Below are positions 1 through 10,966 of a stretch of 64,000 nucleotides of DNA, in pieces (positions within the stretch are counted from its first letter, which is position 1; each line of letters starts with the position of its first letter). The stretch lies in contig QJNS01000706.1 of assembly GCA_004154925.1 (NCBI GenBank), positions 62,001 to 126,000 of the forward strand, in the 5' to 3' direction. Below the pieces are notes generated by a model. It did not search any database. It worked only from the letters and a program-made list of their open reading frames with translations, and was not told the DNA's origin. Source of the stretch: Monosporascus cannonballus (Eukaryota > Ascomycota > Sordariomycetes > Xylariales). Both the position numbers and the translations under genes were made by a program.

Positions 1-792
1 GATTGAGGATCTTGCACAGTGGTTCCCACCCATCCTTAACGTTGTAAAAGAAGAGCTTTCCGGGTGGAACGACCTGTCGCTGATAGTCCTCATGTACTTT
101 CAAGGTTTGTTCCTGAATGTATTCGTAGCCGTATCACCATTGGAACAGGGCGGTGAATCGCTCCCTCCACTTGCTGTAGGCCCGCGCTTTCCAAAGCCAC
201 ATGACCACGAAGGGGAGGTGGTAAGTCCTCATGAATAGGGTTTGCAATGGGTACCCATCATTACCCACATATGGTATTTTCAATTATAAATAAATAATAA
301 GCCTCTGTAAACAATACAGAATTACTTTCATAACAATACTTTCTAGGAAAACAGTAAGTATTAAGCTTTATGTCGTGTGAATTAGGTCGTGGGTAGTGAT
401 GGGTACCCAGTTGGGTACCCATTGCAAACCCTACCCATGAACGAATTCATGTATCCCATGCTCCTCCACCACGACATCTGGTCCCTGGTAGTCAGGATCG
501 CGATCGCGTCAAGGAAAACCTTCATGATCTCGGGGGTGAGCAATGCGGCAGGGCAGTCCATGGTGGCGACGTATCCCTCGAAAAGGTCCGAAATAAGCCA
601 GTCCAGCTTCTTCTGGTCAGGAAATATATATGCCTTTGGCGCAATCTCCATTAACGCCGGCCAATATCTGATTTGGCGAATGGTGCCGCCGAGGGAATGC
701 ACGACTCCGGCGTGCACGGGTCCATCGAGGAGGATAATCAAAGCTTCGTTCAAGGTCCTAGTACCTGTGCGTGGCCTGCCCAATGTCAACAT
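1..792 (-). pseudogene. Sulfotransfer_4-like P-loop protein relic, split by a MITE and a stop codon
   Basis: Family knowledge: these fungal proteins, often labelled P-loop NTPase or NAD-dependent epimerase, have a sulfotransferase fold; their substrates are mostly unknown. Seen: the frame starts at 790-792 (M-L-T-L-G), with an in-frame TAA eight codons upstream. It carries the N-terminal phosphate-binding motif GRPRTGTRT, then DWLISDLFEGYVATMDCPAA and TTRDQMSWWRSM. The frame breaks at 434-441, where a 198-bp element is inserted. It resumes at 235 in the same frame (FMRTYHLPFVVMWLW) and ends with VPPGKLFFYNVKDGWEPLC, the usual C-terminal block of the family. An in-frame TGA at 134-136 adds a second lesion. 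The gene runs off the window edge, so only the last residues are missing. I recognise the family from motifs and could not search. Apart from the insertion and one stop it is well preserved, so the damage looks recent. Confidence 0.72.
236..433. mobile_element. hAT-like MITE inside the sulfotransferase-like gene
   Basis: The 198-bp element has terminal inverted repeats that start TAGGGTTTGCAATGGGTACCC at both ends. The right end carries an extra AACTGGGTACCC block before the shared ATCACTACCCAC (left copy ATCATTACCCAC). It is flanked by an 8-bp direct repeat, CTCATGAA at 228-235 and CCCATGAA at 434-441, with one T/C difference. An 8-bp duplication and a TIR of the TAGGGnTTGCAA...GGGTACCC type are hallmarks of hAT transposons. 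The interior is AT-rich and has no coding capacity, so it must have been mobilised in trans. Confidence 0.85.
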
Positions 793-3700
793 TTCTTCCA
801 GCGTGCTGAGTTAAATCCCAAAACCGCAGGCAATAAAAAGCTCGACACCAAGTTGCTTTTCCAGGCGATGGATGGACTTTGGGGAAGGGTGCCTCACATT
901 CTGCACCGATAACACGGAATTTTGTACCTAGAGACCTGTTATCGAAGGATTCAGGCCCATGATGATGAGCAACGTGGCAACCTCGACTGGGCATGGGGTT
1001 GGATGCGCGCACACAAAGAGATGCTATCCTTCGGCTATCGGCGGCGCTGCGATGACCGAAGCTTTAGCATCCTGTCCTTTGGCCATCTTTAAGAGTTCGT
1101 TGGTGACCCAAGATCGCATCTCGCTGTCGATCTTCTCTGGTCTCATGATGTTGCATATAGGAGATCAAGATCATGATAGCCTTTCATGGTATTCGGTAAG
1201 AAGTGACGGGAAGACCATTTCGTCAACTGAATACATTATACCCAGTAATAATGAGGCCATGGTGGGGATTAGGCATAGTTTTAAGCTCAAAGACTGAAAG
1301 GAATATATACCAAGTCGGTATTATAATACTGTGTGATGCAGTCCGCAAAACGGCTAAACGCACCAGGAGTTAACCGCATTTGGGTGGGCCCAGACCAGGG
1401 CCATTGGCAACCATCACCAACTTAATTTACTAACCATCATCACCACCAGCTCAGGGCCCAAATCTAACATATACCCAAATGGAGGGCCTCACGCCGGCTC
1501 CCCAAAACCCCTGGACCTAACCTTAACCGTAATCATACAGACCGTTTTGCGCCCGTTGGCGTTGGCAATGACTGTTAACGTAATAACTTGGTAACTGGAA
1601 GCTAAATCGGTCGGGATGGATCTAGCTTGGTCTAGGTGTCGTTTTGTTAAGTGCCTTGAGTGCAAATAACGGCGAATTGGCTTATCCATGGTCCGTGTAC
1701 GTCCAATACCGCGGTCAATGTCCAGTGCAGTTAGCGACTTTGTGCGGTGCGGTTAGCCGTTTTGTGCAGTCCGAGACCGGGAGTCGATGCACTCCGTTCC
1801 GGCTTGCCAAGTTTGGCAGCAGCAGAGCCGGCCGGCATTGGGCAAGCAAGGGGTGGGGTCTTACCGCTCACCCCTATTTCATCTCGATCGCGCGCCGGGC
1901 CGGCTGAAAGTGAAAGCATAACAAGAATGGCGCGAGTATTCCAGGTATAAGATCCTTCGCTTCTTCCCTCTTGGAGAGTACAGAAACCTGACAACGGCTG
2001 ATATACATCAGTGAGATTTTCACAGACAATGGTCATGGTCATGGGTTTGCGCCTTAAGCATAGACCAAGTGAGGAAAAACCGCATCCCCGGACCCCCTAA
2101 TTCAGCACTTATGTAGAGCTAGTTCGGCTCTGCGCGCGGACGGGCCTCTCTCCACTTAAGCCTATAATCCCGCCTTTATTACTCCGTAGTCACGGCGATC
2201 TCTCTGAGATTACTGGTACATACAGAACATGTTTATGCTCAACATGCCCAAGAGCGCTGTTCTGACGGAACCTTGCAGCCGATTACCAGATGGCTTTATT
2301 TACTAACTTCATTCGAACCTATCTTTCGCGTACTTAGCTTCGCGTTCTTAGTATTACTATTGTCGTTGATGCTTCTTCATAGCAACTGTTTTGGTTAATG
2401 TGCCAGTTACGATTAGACCGGAGGGTTGGAATGGCGCATGGACCCCAGCAGCTCGGAACCAGCCGAGAAAGACTATGTTAGCATACCAGACCACTTTCTG
2501 GTATTGCAGAGCCTCAAACGGTCTGTTTGGTGGCGAAGAGGTAACTTGCCAAGGCCCTGGACTGTTCGACAGGTCACTCGAGGCCCGACGCGCGTAACTC
2601 TGAAAAGGCGGGACACGACATGGAGCCTGGCGGCTGCTGTGAGGTAATTTTTGCCTTTAGGATTCTCCAGAACCACGGGATTGATGGGTTATCTAGCAGG
2701 ACGTTGCGAACTGGCGGCGTCACGTCTCACGTGGCAACGTTCAATCATATAGTAGCTGGGGAGAACCCTGAATACGAAGGCAAAAGATGTCGTCCTAGGC
2801 GGAGCGTTACTTGGTATTGGTGGATAATGTAGCCTGAAAGGTCAGTCTGATCTCGTTTCTACGCTCCGATATCATTTGATGGCGGACCGAACGGCGAGTC
2901 TCGGTCAAGCGTATTAATAGTGAGCGGGGGGTAATCGCCAGCTATCTTGGCTGCGGGTCTACTATCGCCAAGATCCCTCTTAAGGAAGCGGACCGGCTGG
3001 TTAACAGCGCCCAGCTCGAATGAAGGGTCCTTTTGATGTCTCTTTTTGCGGGGTCCGCATGGGAAAACGTAGTTCAGCCCCTAACCCGATGTGTTTCCGT
3101 CAAGTACAAAATCATTCGCCAAGGAACCGGCCGAACGGCCATGTCTCCACTTAGCCCAATGAAGCTTCTAGTTATGGGGACGACGTCGTAAGCCTCTCGA
3201 TTCGCTTTGCGGGTCTTCATTTTAATGTTGCGAATCGCCTCGTCCGCTCAATAAAGAGCCACATGTGACTTACTATCATCACCCAATCCAAGAGTCAACA
3301 TAAGACAGAGTAGTAGGCGGTTAACTCCCATAGAGCTGGACGATCCCCTTGAGCAAATAAGCTGGAACCGCAATACCTCCCTCGCGTGCTTAACTTCCGA
3401 AAAGTCCAAAGAGGGCATGAACAGATTACAAGACGGTTCTAGTCGCGTCGAAAAGGCGCCAACGGAGCATCCAAGGCTTGCCGTACTACGCACTGCATTG
3501 AGAAGGTGGTTTGGGTGGGGTCGAGGTCCTGGGTCGGCCAGGGATCAGCTAGTCTCATTAATGAAAATGAAGCTATTGATGCATTAGGGCCCCGAAATGG
3601 GTCATTGATCCGACTCCGTTAGCAACAATCGCTTTAGTCTCACGATAAGTACAATCCATATTCCTGAGCTGTCCCCTTCAAGAGGGGAACGATCGACGTT

Positions 3701-6470
3701 TCGATCTGAACTTTTTTACCAACCGTCCTCTGCATCATACTGTAGAATCTCCCATAAGACATCCAAATTTCAAGCATCACGCTCCCGCCAAGAAGACGTT
3801 CTGAGCTAGCATATAAAACTGTAAGTCTCCAAGTGTATATACTATGGCTAACGAGCTTCAAAGACCACTCGTCTCGCAACCTGGATGAGTGAGCTAATTC
3901 ATAATGTAGTAGCTAGCACAGTCCACGGCCAACTCCTTATACCATCGGATCCTCCTATCGACCTCGGCGCCATGTATAAGCAAACCTGCGGAAACTGCGG
4001 GACTGAGTACACATCCGGCAGCTGCTGGTACTGCCATCCCCAGAACAGGCCACAGCTGGTGGCAACGCCCAGACCCCATGGCGCAGGTCTACACTGATAG
4101 AACAATACTGCGGATCCAAATGGGGGGGGATTGAGAGATCCAACGAATACCATCTCACGCATTAGGCTTTACGACGGCACGCACTCGCTTAATTTAAGCG
4201 CAACTGCTTACCCGAAGTCTGAGGCCACTTGTGGTACAAGTACATGGACCTAGTCGCCAACCATCATCTGTTCGAAATGTCCATATAACATATTTACCGC
4301 CTGGTATCGTGACCAAAGTCGAGCCGCAGCCCTTCATTTCCGAAGGCAGGAAATCGGAGAAATGCTGAGCAGAAACGGAGGAGGGCTGCGCAGGTGCACT
4401 TACGAGATTACGACTTGATTGCTTTTGGGATTTTGCAGTGTACGGATTATCACAAGTTGCGGAGTCAGGCCGACGGCATAGAGGAAAGGATACCCAAGAC
4501 CGCCGAAATCGGTTATTTGCATCAACGATTATATAATGTTAGGACTAACAGAGATTGAAAGGTGTAATGGCTTTCATGAATCCAATCTTCCCCTGTAGCA
4601 TGTCCATGGTGGAATCGAGTACCACGTGGTGTGCATATCAACTATTGCGTAAGAACCCTGTATGGTAGCACTGCATACCAATTTATCTTAAGAGTACTCC
4701 GATATTGCGCCAAATATTCGCCGTTACCCCAGTAGCCTCGTAACAGCTGACGCACTGTGGCCTTGGGGTGGTATTGAGACATGACCAGTAGTGGGTCCAC
4801 GAATGAGGCGGCGTGGGAGGCGGCGAAGTCAGTTTAACCTTGCAATGGGTAATCAACAGATACATTGCGACTCAGTTACTATAAGTCTTTGGTCGAGCTC
4901 TAAAGAGGTCAACTATACCTGGCAGGCTTAACGAGGGAGTCTGACTAAGCTGCATTGAGCTGGTTCGGCTAAAATCGGGATGCAGAGACTAAGACCCTCC
5001 GAAGCCAACAAAAGTGTGTATAGGTGACATGGGTTCTCATCTCCGCCTTCGACGTTTGGAGCATGTCCTACCGCACTGTTGAAGATGGCAGTGTGTCATG
5101 GCATGCTACCATCATTTGGGGTTTTTCTGGGATCTAAATCTTGACATCTCCTTACAGTTTTCAGCACACAACGGTTTTACAGAATTAATTTGCCTCCGGC
5201 GCTTCTTACTGCTGGTGTTTGAGATTGAGGTGCCGAGGAAGAGGCGCCTTTTCCACAATCATGCTCACCCACTGCTGCAATAATGTTACTAATTCCAAGC
5301 TTAGATTGAAATGGGCGACGCAGGTCGTGAGGTCCATGACAAGTTCTTCATCCAATCTCGAGGCAACCTCACGATATGAGACATTACATATGTTTAGCTT
5401 GAGCAATAAATGGACGTGATGCGGCTATGTGTCAGGCCCTAAAGCTAAGTTGATAAGTTTTGATGCAAACATAAGGAAAGGGATGTGCGTGGGAGGCAAA
5501 TTTTTCCACCTCGCGCGAAGCTATTTGGTGCTCTTTCGCCAATACGTATGAGCGCCATTCCTGGAGAACTCTAAGCATTGCTCGTAAGAACGGCGGCTGT
5601 TTGGACAACGCGGGTGCGCTAGCCAAAAGCCGTAAAGGTGATGCATATGAACAAATCAAGGAAGCTGATTGGGCTTCAAGAGGGCTAGCTGAGAGTAGAA
5701 ACTATTTGAACAATAATTATATGTATGCACTTAGTAATCTGGAGAGCCTTCTTTACTTGGGGCTACCTACAGTCGCTCCCATTGATAAAATCGGGGCAAC
5801 TCCTGCTTAAACAGCCTTCCTATTTTGCATTATAGACCAATAGAGCATATCGTTAACACTCATTTGGCTTCAGGGCAAATCTAGATACGTTCTCTTGAAA
5901 AGAGTTGTACTGATCTCGACCTTCTACTATGCTGTTACCGGTGTGCTCATAATGAAACCTCGAGTTATTTACGAACCATATACTGCCGCAGTTCCCGTAC
6001 AATGATTATCAATTCCGTGAGACCAACGAGCAGGTACGGGCTTAGGTTATTAGGATTGCATTACCCTTAGTCCCCCTCTCACGCCTACTATAACACATTT
6101 CTATTACTGGGTAGAGTGCATAACTAGTCAATTGACCTCCTAAATGGTCTTGAACCAGTAGTCCTCCGTCAGACTTCATACCACCCGTCTCAATAGTTAG
6201 GATCCATTGCATTTATAACATTATATTTGCAACCTATCAGGTCCTGAAGTGCCGAAAAATGTGAGGCCCCACGCTACGGCGGGACACTATCAGGTCTTAA
6301 ATCTCACACACCCCCCAGCTGAAAGGTACTTGAAGCTGAAAAGTACTCTATACTGCCGAAACATGCCGATACGCGTCGATAATCATCCGTGACCCAATAG
6401 GCGGTTATGAACCCTTCTCCACAGGCGGCGGTAGACTCTATGCTACTGCGGCAGCTAGAAGGTAGCCTGT
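793..6470. other. GC-balanced region with no recognisable gene
   Basis: I see no conserved protein, LTR, RNA gene or convincing exon chain in this 5.7-kb stretch. Open frames are all short (under about 115 codons), overlap on both strands and lack known motifs. Base composition is balanced and there is no RIP signature. The only structure I could support is the inverted repeat at 1345-1765. It could be old decayed coding or transposon DNA, or plain intergenic sequence. Confidence 0.5.
1345..1765. repeat. Inverted repeat with 20-nt arms, possible hAT-type MITE
   Basis: The left arm 1345-1364 reads GCAAAACGGCTAAACGCACC. The reverse complement of the right arm, 1746-1765, matches it at 18 of 20 positions. 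Related blocks lie just inside: the 22 bases at 1723-1744 resemble the 22 bases at 1745-1766 (GTGC.GTTAGC...), and CCGTTTTGCG occurs near 1541. Repeated subterminal motifs of this kind are usual in hAT elements. No clean target duplication was found, so the borders and class are uncertain. Confidence 0.4.
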
Positions 6471-6607
6471 ACGCTGGTCGAACTCGGAATCGAACGCCTT
6501 ACTGCCAGTACTAGTCTGGCTCTGGGGCTTGGCGAAGAACGGAGGGTCTAGCGTGTGTTGCATCTTACCGCACCGAAATGTGGACTTAACCACTGCGCTA
6601 CGAGGGC
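6471..6607 (-). other. tRNA-like relic or tRNA-derived SINE fragment
   Basis: On the minus strand GCCCTCGTAGCGCAGTGG resembles an acceptor 5' strand plus a pol III A box. About 95 nt further on, CGTTCGATTCC resembles a B box. The spacing is too long for an ordinary tRNA, the T stem does not pair, and no 3' acceptor strand CGAGGGC follows. It is therefore not a working tRNA gene. A decayed tRNA or a SINE head is possible. Confidence 0.25.
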
Positions 6608-6801
6608 TCATAACTATGAGACCCTGCATCACACACAGAAGCATATATAACTGAAGAAAAGGTATATTGAAGGTTGCCTGACCTCTAGAAGGTCCTAGCT
6701 AGAAGGTGAGGGTAGCGAACCCTCCTTTTATACATGTAAATACAACTGTAGCCAAGAGAAAAGGTACCGGGGGTGCATAAAGTAGCCTTGTTTCAGTAGG
6801 T

Positions 6802-6834
6802 GATCAAACTAAGCCAAGGCTTAGCTGTTTGATC
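6802..6834. repeat. Short hairpin
   Basis: GATCAAACTAAGCC at 6802-6815 pairs with GGCTTA-GCT-GTTTGATC at 6818-6834. All 14 bases pair, with a 3-nt bulge on the right arm and a 2-nt loop. Function unknown; it lies about 70 bp downstream of the 3' end of the minus-strand ORF at 6903-7283. Confidence 0.35.
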
Positions 6835-6902
6835 GACTTCAGCTGGGTCTGACACAACCAGAAGATCCGATAGATGTGTAACTTCCAAACTAAACGAGCG
6901 AT

Positions 6903-7283
6903 CTAGGCGTTGCTTGGTTCAGAGTTGATGTGGCCCAGGTTGTGCCACTCGGTGGGGTATTCTTTACTGGATCCAAAGGCATTCTTCAGGTGCCCATGGT
7001 ATTCCTGGTTCACAGAGCGGAGCTCAGCGTAGTTCGAGATATCTGTCAGTTCCACCGGCTTCCTCCTGTTGCTTCCCCAGATGAAGGTTCTCAACCCTCG
7101 AATAGTGGCACTAGGAATCTCGGGCAAGCCGTGGCCTGGCGGGTTGGGGGTTCTGGGGAGTTTGTGCTCGCTGTCATGTGCAGTTGTCGAGTTGCTGCGC
7201 CGGAGATGCCGCATCAGGTACTTAAGGATGGATGTCCATAAGGTTGTTGTGATGAGTTTCAATAACATGAATAATACGGGCAC
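6903..7283 (-). CDS. Unrecognised 126-codon ORF, possibly a terminal exon
   Basis: An ATG-to-TAG frame of 126 codons, one of the longest in the non-RIP'd part of the window. The N-terminal 25 residues are hydrophobic (FMLLKLITTTLWTSILKYL) and could be a membrane segment. The rest is polar, with RRSNSTT, PRTPNPPGHGLPE and ELTDISNYAELRSVNQEYH. I do not recognise a family. It ends about 430 bp from the AT-rich border, and no TATA box or splice signal decides whether it is transcribed. Overlapping plus-strand frames (6930-7241, 7069-7383) make chance a real alternative. Confidence 0.25.
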   Translation of the reverse strand: MPVLFMLLKLITTTLWTSILKYLMRHLRRSNSTTAHDSEHKLPRTPNPPGHGLPEIPSATIRGLRTFIWGSNRRKPVELTDISNYAELRSVNQEYHGHLKNAFGSSKEYPTEWHNLGHINSEPSNA

Positions 7284-7333
7284 GCAATGTTATGGCCTGA
7301 CAGCCAAAGGCCCAGAAAGACGGTCGGGACAAA

Positions 7334-7619
7334 TGTTACGACCCAAACCAAGACCGGTCGCAGAAACGGTCGGACCCACATAAAGGGATCACGTGATTTG
7401 GATATCTCTTGGCATCAAGATTCAAGTGAATCCATACAAAACCAATCGAATCCAATAATATTAAATTTTTAATAACGTTAAAATTCAGTAAAAATCCAAT
7501 TATAATATAAAAAAAATATATACACTTATTATTTCTATAACTTAAATAACTTTAGATTGCAATATTTATTTATATCAACCATTTACTAAAATATTGTTAC
7601 TTAAAATACTTTTTATATT
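7334..7619 (+). repeat. 5' part of the E3 LTR, split by E2
   Basis: It begins TGTTACGACC like the E1 LTRs and shares with them ACGGTCGGACCCACA and ATTTGGATATCTCTTGGCATC (minus one base). It stops at ATATT (7615-7619), where E2 is inserted, and resumes at 21441. This is the outermost recognisable layer of the left nest and the border of the AT-rich block. The 5-bp flank on the left is ACAAA; no matching right flank was found. Confidence 0.85.
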
Positions 7620-8176
7620 TGTGACGGTTAGACGGTTTAACCGATGATTGTCGGCTAGCAGGGGGTGCTCTAGCACCCCATATACGGAAGATTCCCTCTG
7701 ATCGGAATATATATGTTCCGGGACTAGATCACCTTAAAGTGCAGTGCGCGTTCTAGAGCACCAGCAACTAGTCATCAATACACACACAACTGATGTCCCT
7801 TATATCTGACAATTATTAAATCTTAGTCGTACGGATTTATGTTAGCAGGAGTATCGTGGGACTTTGTAGTAATAAAGTAATTTAATTATGTTTCTTAATA
7901 CTAAAGATATAAAAGTGATATTGCAAACGATTAATATTGATAAATGTTGTAAGCTAAAAGTATTTAGATTATAGAATTAATACGTATATATATTTTCTCT
8001 ATTTTTGGCTTAATTATCTGTAATTATGTATCCGGATGTAATTACGATTACTTAAGATTACCTTTAATTACCGATCATTATTAGCTTAGTAATGATTATT
8101 ATTACGTAATCCTTGAAATGCTCGTATTATTTTTGTTTGACCGTTTTTCGAGGCCGAAGTTTGTCGAGTTGTAATA
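7620..8176 (-). repeat. 3' LTR of E2, with a 163-bp insertion
   Basis: It runs from TGTGACGG to GTAATA (TG...CA in the reverse direction, with CA/TA changes). With the insertion and its duplication removed it is 389 bp, the same length as the other E2 LTR at 21052-21440. The U5 side (GGTTTAACC, CTTAGTCGTACGG) is shared with all the chromoviruses here. The U3 side differs from those of E1 and E4. Confidence 0.88.
7649..7811. repeat. 163-bp solo LTR-like element D, copy 1
   Basis: It has ends TGTCGG...CTGACA and flanks ATGAT (7644-7648) and ATTAT (7812-7816), a 5-bp duplication with one change. Inside is an 8-bp stem, GGGGTGCT / AGCACCCC, at one end. It keeps many CpA/TpG dinucleotides although the host LTR is heavily RIP'd. 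A second copy of exactly the same length lies reversed at 61760-61922. No internal coding region accompanies this copy. Confidence 0.75.
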
Positions 8177-8249
8177 CGATTTTCCCTTTTTAATAATTTT
8201 GCCCTTAAGATTTCTTTTTTTCTTTTCCTTGTTTAGTAAGTAACTTTTT

Positions 8250-8760
8250 CCCTTTTTTGTTTTTAACTATGTCGTTTTGTATTTTTAAGAGTCGTCGTAT
8301 TTTTCATTTTTCTACTGTTCGTCGTATTGACTTTGTAAAAGCCTTTGATAAATTCGGGTACGAAATTATATTTTACTTTTATTGTTTTTCGAAAAACCTA
8401 AGGTGTAATATAATGGAAAACGTTTTAAGGTATAAAAATATGTTAATTAGAGTCGTTTTACGACGGTATCGGTATGCCGCTTTTCTTTTTGCAAAATATT
8501 CGTTAAAAGTATTAGCGTTTAAAATGCGAAAAAGCGTTTATTAAGCAACGATTATTAAGGTTTTAACGATTTTATCTCAAAGCTTAACGTTATTATTAAA
8601 AGGAAATAAATAAAGTTTTTTCTTGTTTTATTTATTTACATAAACAAAAGGCGTTAATTCGTTCGAAAGATATTATTATAGCATAACGTAGGCTTTAATT
8701 ATTAAATGAATTAAAGAAATAAAAACGCTAGAAATAGGAATAACTAGAGGCCGCCGTTAT
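8250..8760 (+). pseudogene. Antisense accessory ORF of E2
   Basis: This frame lies between the E2 chromodomain and its 3' LTR, on the strand opposite to gag-pol. The open part (8257-8544) contains KFGYEIIFYFYCF...LRCNIMENVLRYK. The matching frame of E1 reads KFGFEIMPYTFYF...TKCQIIKKIYRYS. The shared spacing of K-F-G-x-E-I, F, C, I and R-Y shows that the two are homologous. After the stop at 8542 the frame continues with further stops to about 8760. In the E6 and E8 homologues a Cys-x2-Cys-x6-Cys motif follows at this place; here it is damaged. Function unknown. Confidence 0.6.
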
Positions 8761-8849
8761 AGCAGTTATGTTAGCATAAGCCGCAGCTAATTAGCTCGAT
8801 ATCTCGGTTACTGATTGGTCGATTGTTAATTAGAATGCGCTCGTTGTTA

Positions 8850-10590
8850 TCGGTAAAAATTTTTTAATAGGTATTATGCGTAAATAAGATTTTTGGCGGG
8901 TTTTCAGGTGTTTTCGAAACCCGAGTGCTTTTTTTATTTGATTAGGTATTAAGTAAGTTTATTTTTTTTATGTTAAGCATTTTTTTTATTTCGTATATTT
9001 ATTTGTTTTTTCTTTTTACGTCGTTTTGTGCCGTATATATTTTGATTGTATCCGCTCTTAATTCGAGTAAACAAACGTAAAAAAGATTGGATACAGTTTG
9101 ACTTTTGTTAGAAATTTTAATTGGTAATTATTTTCTGAGATTTTTTTGGCGATTTTGTATGGACCGATATATTTAAAATCGAGCTTTTTGTTGGGTTGTT
9201 TTGTCAGAATTCTTTTGTGGTTAAAAAAATTAATTTTCCCTTTTCGAAGATTAGTTTTTTTAACTTTTCTAGTTATAGCACTTATTTATTTGGTTGCGTA
9301 CGAAATTTAATTCCGTTTTTATTTCTTGATACAACTGTTTAAGTTATTTTAACGTAAATATTGTTTTAAATATTAATTTGACCATCGTCGCATATTTCTT
9401 TGTAAATTACTAGAATAAAATCAAAATTTGCGTTTGTAAGTATTATTTTGATATTTTTGTAGTAACTGATATTATAGATTAGTTAAGTAATAGGTAGCTA
9501 TTTAACCCAGTTATTCTGTTCGTAATTAATGTAATATCGTAAGTAAATTTTTCAAGTTTAGTTCGTTTGTTCTATTTATTTATTTATTTATAATTTAACA
9601 GCGTTAATTAATTTAATATTTAAATCGATTTTTATTATAAGGCCTGGTTAAAATTTAAAAATAAATATTAATCCTTTATTTAAGATAATTTTTATTACTA
9701 ATCCGTATATGTGAAAAACGTGGTTGAAGAAAATATATGCTATTAGTTCGGCGTTTGTGTTTTTATGATATGATAAGAAATAAGAAAATTTCGTGAATTA
9801 ATCGACGATTACGAAAATGTTATTATAATGTATTTCTATAACTGGATTTTTCGATGTAGGAAGTTTGGTAATGAAATTAAATGTAATTAAACATTATAGT
9901 CGCTTTGCGACGAGTAATAGCTGTAACTTTCTATATAGCTTATATCGTTAAGCTTTTATTTTGGCGTGAACGTTATAATATTAGATTATTTTTTATATCA
10001 TTAATTTTATTTTAGGAAAAGAATATATACGTCGAAGTCGTTTTAGACTTTTATAGATCCTTGCATATTTATACAACGGATGTTCGTATATATTTCGTAT
10101 TAGATTTTTTGGTATTTTTTAGGATTTCCATTTTGTCGGTTTTTTGATCTTGTAGAAAACCGTCGTTATCCTGCTAGATTTTCTGATATATATTGTTAGG
10201 CATTGCCTGAAGTATCGTAATTTATCGCGAGCGTAAATGTTTTTTTGTAGTGGTATCAAAAATAATATGGCTAATTTTGACTAATTGTTTTTTTTTCGAA
10301 ATTTAGTCGTTTGCTTAAAGTATCGATTCTGCTGTTTTCTGAGCTTTTTTTGTATATAATAACGAAATCGAAGTTCGCCAGTTTTTTTGCGCATTTTAAT
10401 TATAGTTTTGTAAGTTCTTTAGTTATAATAAAACGGGTAAAATTTTAATAATCCGTATAAACCTTAATTTAATATAAGTTTCTCTTAAGAAATACTTGAA
10501 TTTTTAGAAAGTCATAATAATGGCCATAAATTCCTTATTTAGAATACCGTAATTAAATTTGTTTCTTTTTAATTTATATAAAAAGAATGC
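8850..10590 (-). pseudogene. E2 pol, 3' half: RNase H end, integrase, chromodomain
   Basis: The chromodomain reads in reverse YLI-K-KKHSG-ENT-KPAKNLI near 8860-8990, with stops where tryptophan is expected (TGG to TAG/TGA type changes). Integrase-like sequence lies between about 9100 and 10350 and the RNase H end up to 10590. E1 then cuts the gene; its other half resumes at 17324. Chromodomain integrases are known to direct insertion to H3K9-methylated chromatin, in keeping with the nesting here. Frame-breaking changes are almost all transitions. Confidence 0.75.
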
Positions 10591-10595
10591 AATAA

Positions 10596-10966
10596 TGTTA
10601 CGACCTAACCCAAGATCGGCCACCAAAAACGGTCGGACCCACAAAAAAGAGTTACGTGATTTGGATCTCTCTTAGTATCAAGATCCAAATAGATCCATAC
10701 AAAACCAAACGAATCTAATGGCATTAGATCTACAATAACGTTAAGATCCAATAAAGATCTAATTAACTTATAAAGATATATATGCTTATTATTTCCATAA
10801 TTTAAATAACTCCAGCTTGCAATATAATATCGTTACCTAAGGCACCTTTAGTATTACGAAACGTAATACGTTATTATATTTATTACTTAAATTCCCACGA
10901 GATTTCTACTAATATAAACCCGTACGACTAATGTTTAATAATTGGTTAAACTGCCAAGCGGTTATA
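10596..10966 (+). repeat. 5' LTR of E1
   Basis: TGTTACGACC...GTTATA. The end is a RIP'd form of the GTCACA seen in the 3' copy. No TGG-type primer binding site follows the LTR: the next bases are CGTTGCAAATTTTTATTCAG, a block that is also recognisable in E2 and E8. Confidence 0.9.

Noticed and set aside
389..814. 141-codon plus-strand ORF
   Set aside because: Shadow of the sulfotransferase-like gene on the other strand.
3885..4097. 70-codon ORF with CGNC...CWYC, a possible zinc ribbon
   Set aside because: Only four cysteines in a short frame that overlaps three open minus frames; no family, no flanking exons. Likely chance.
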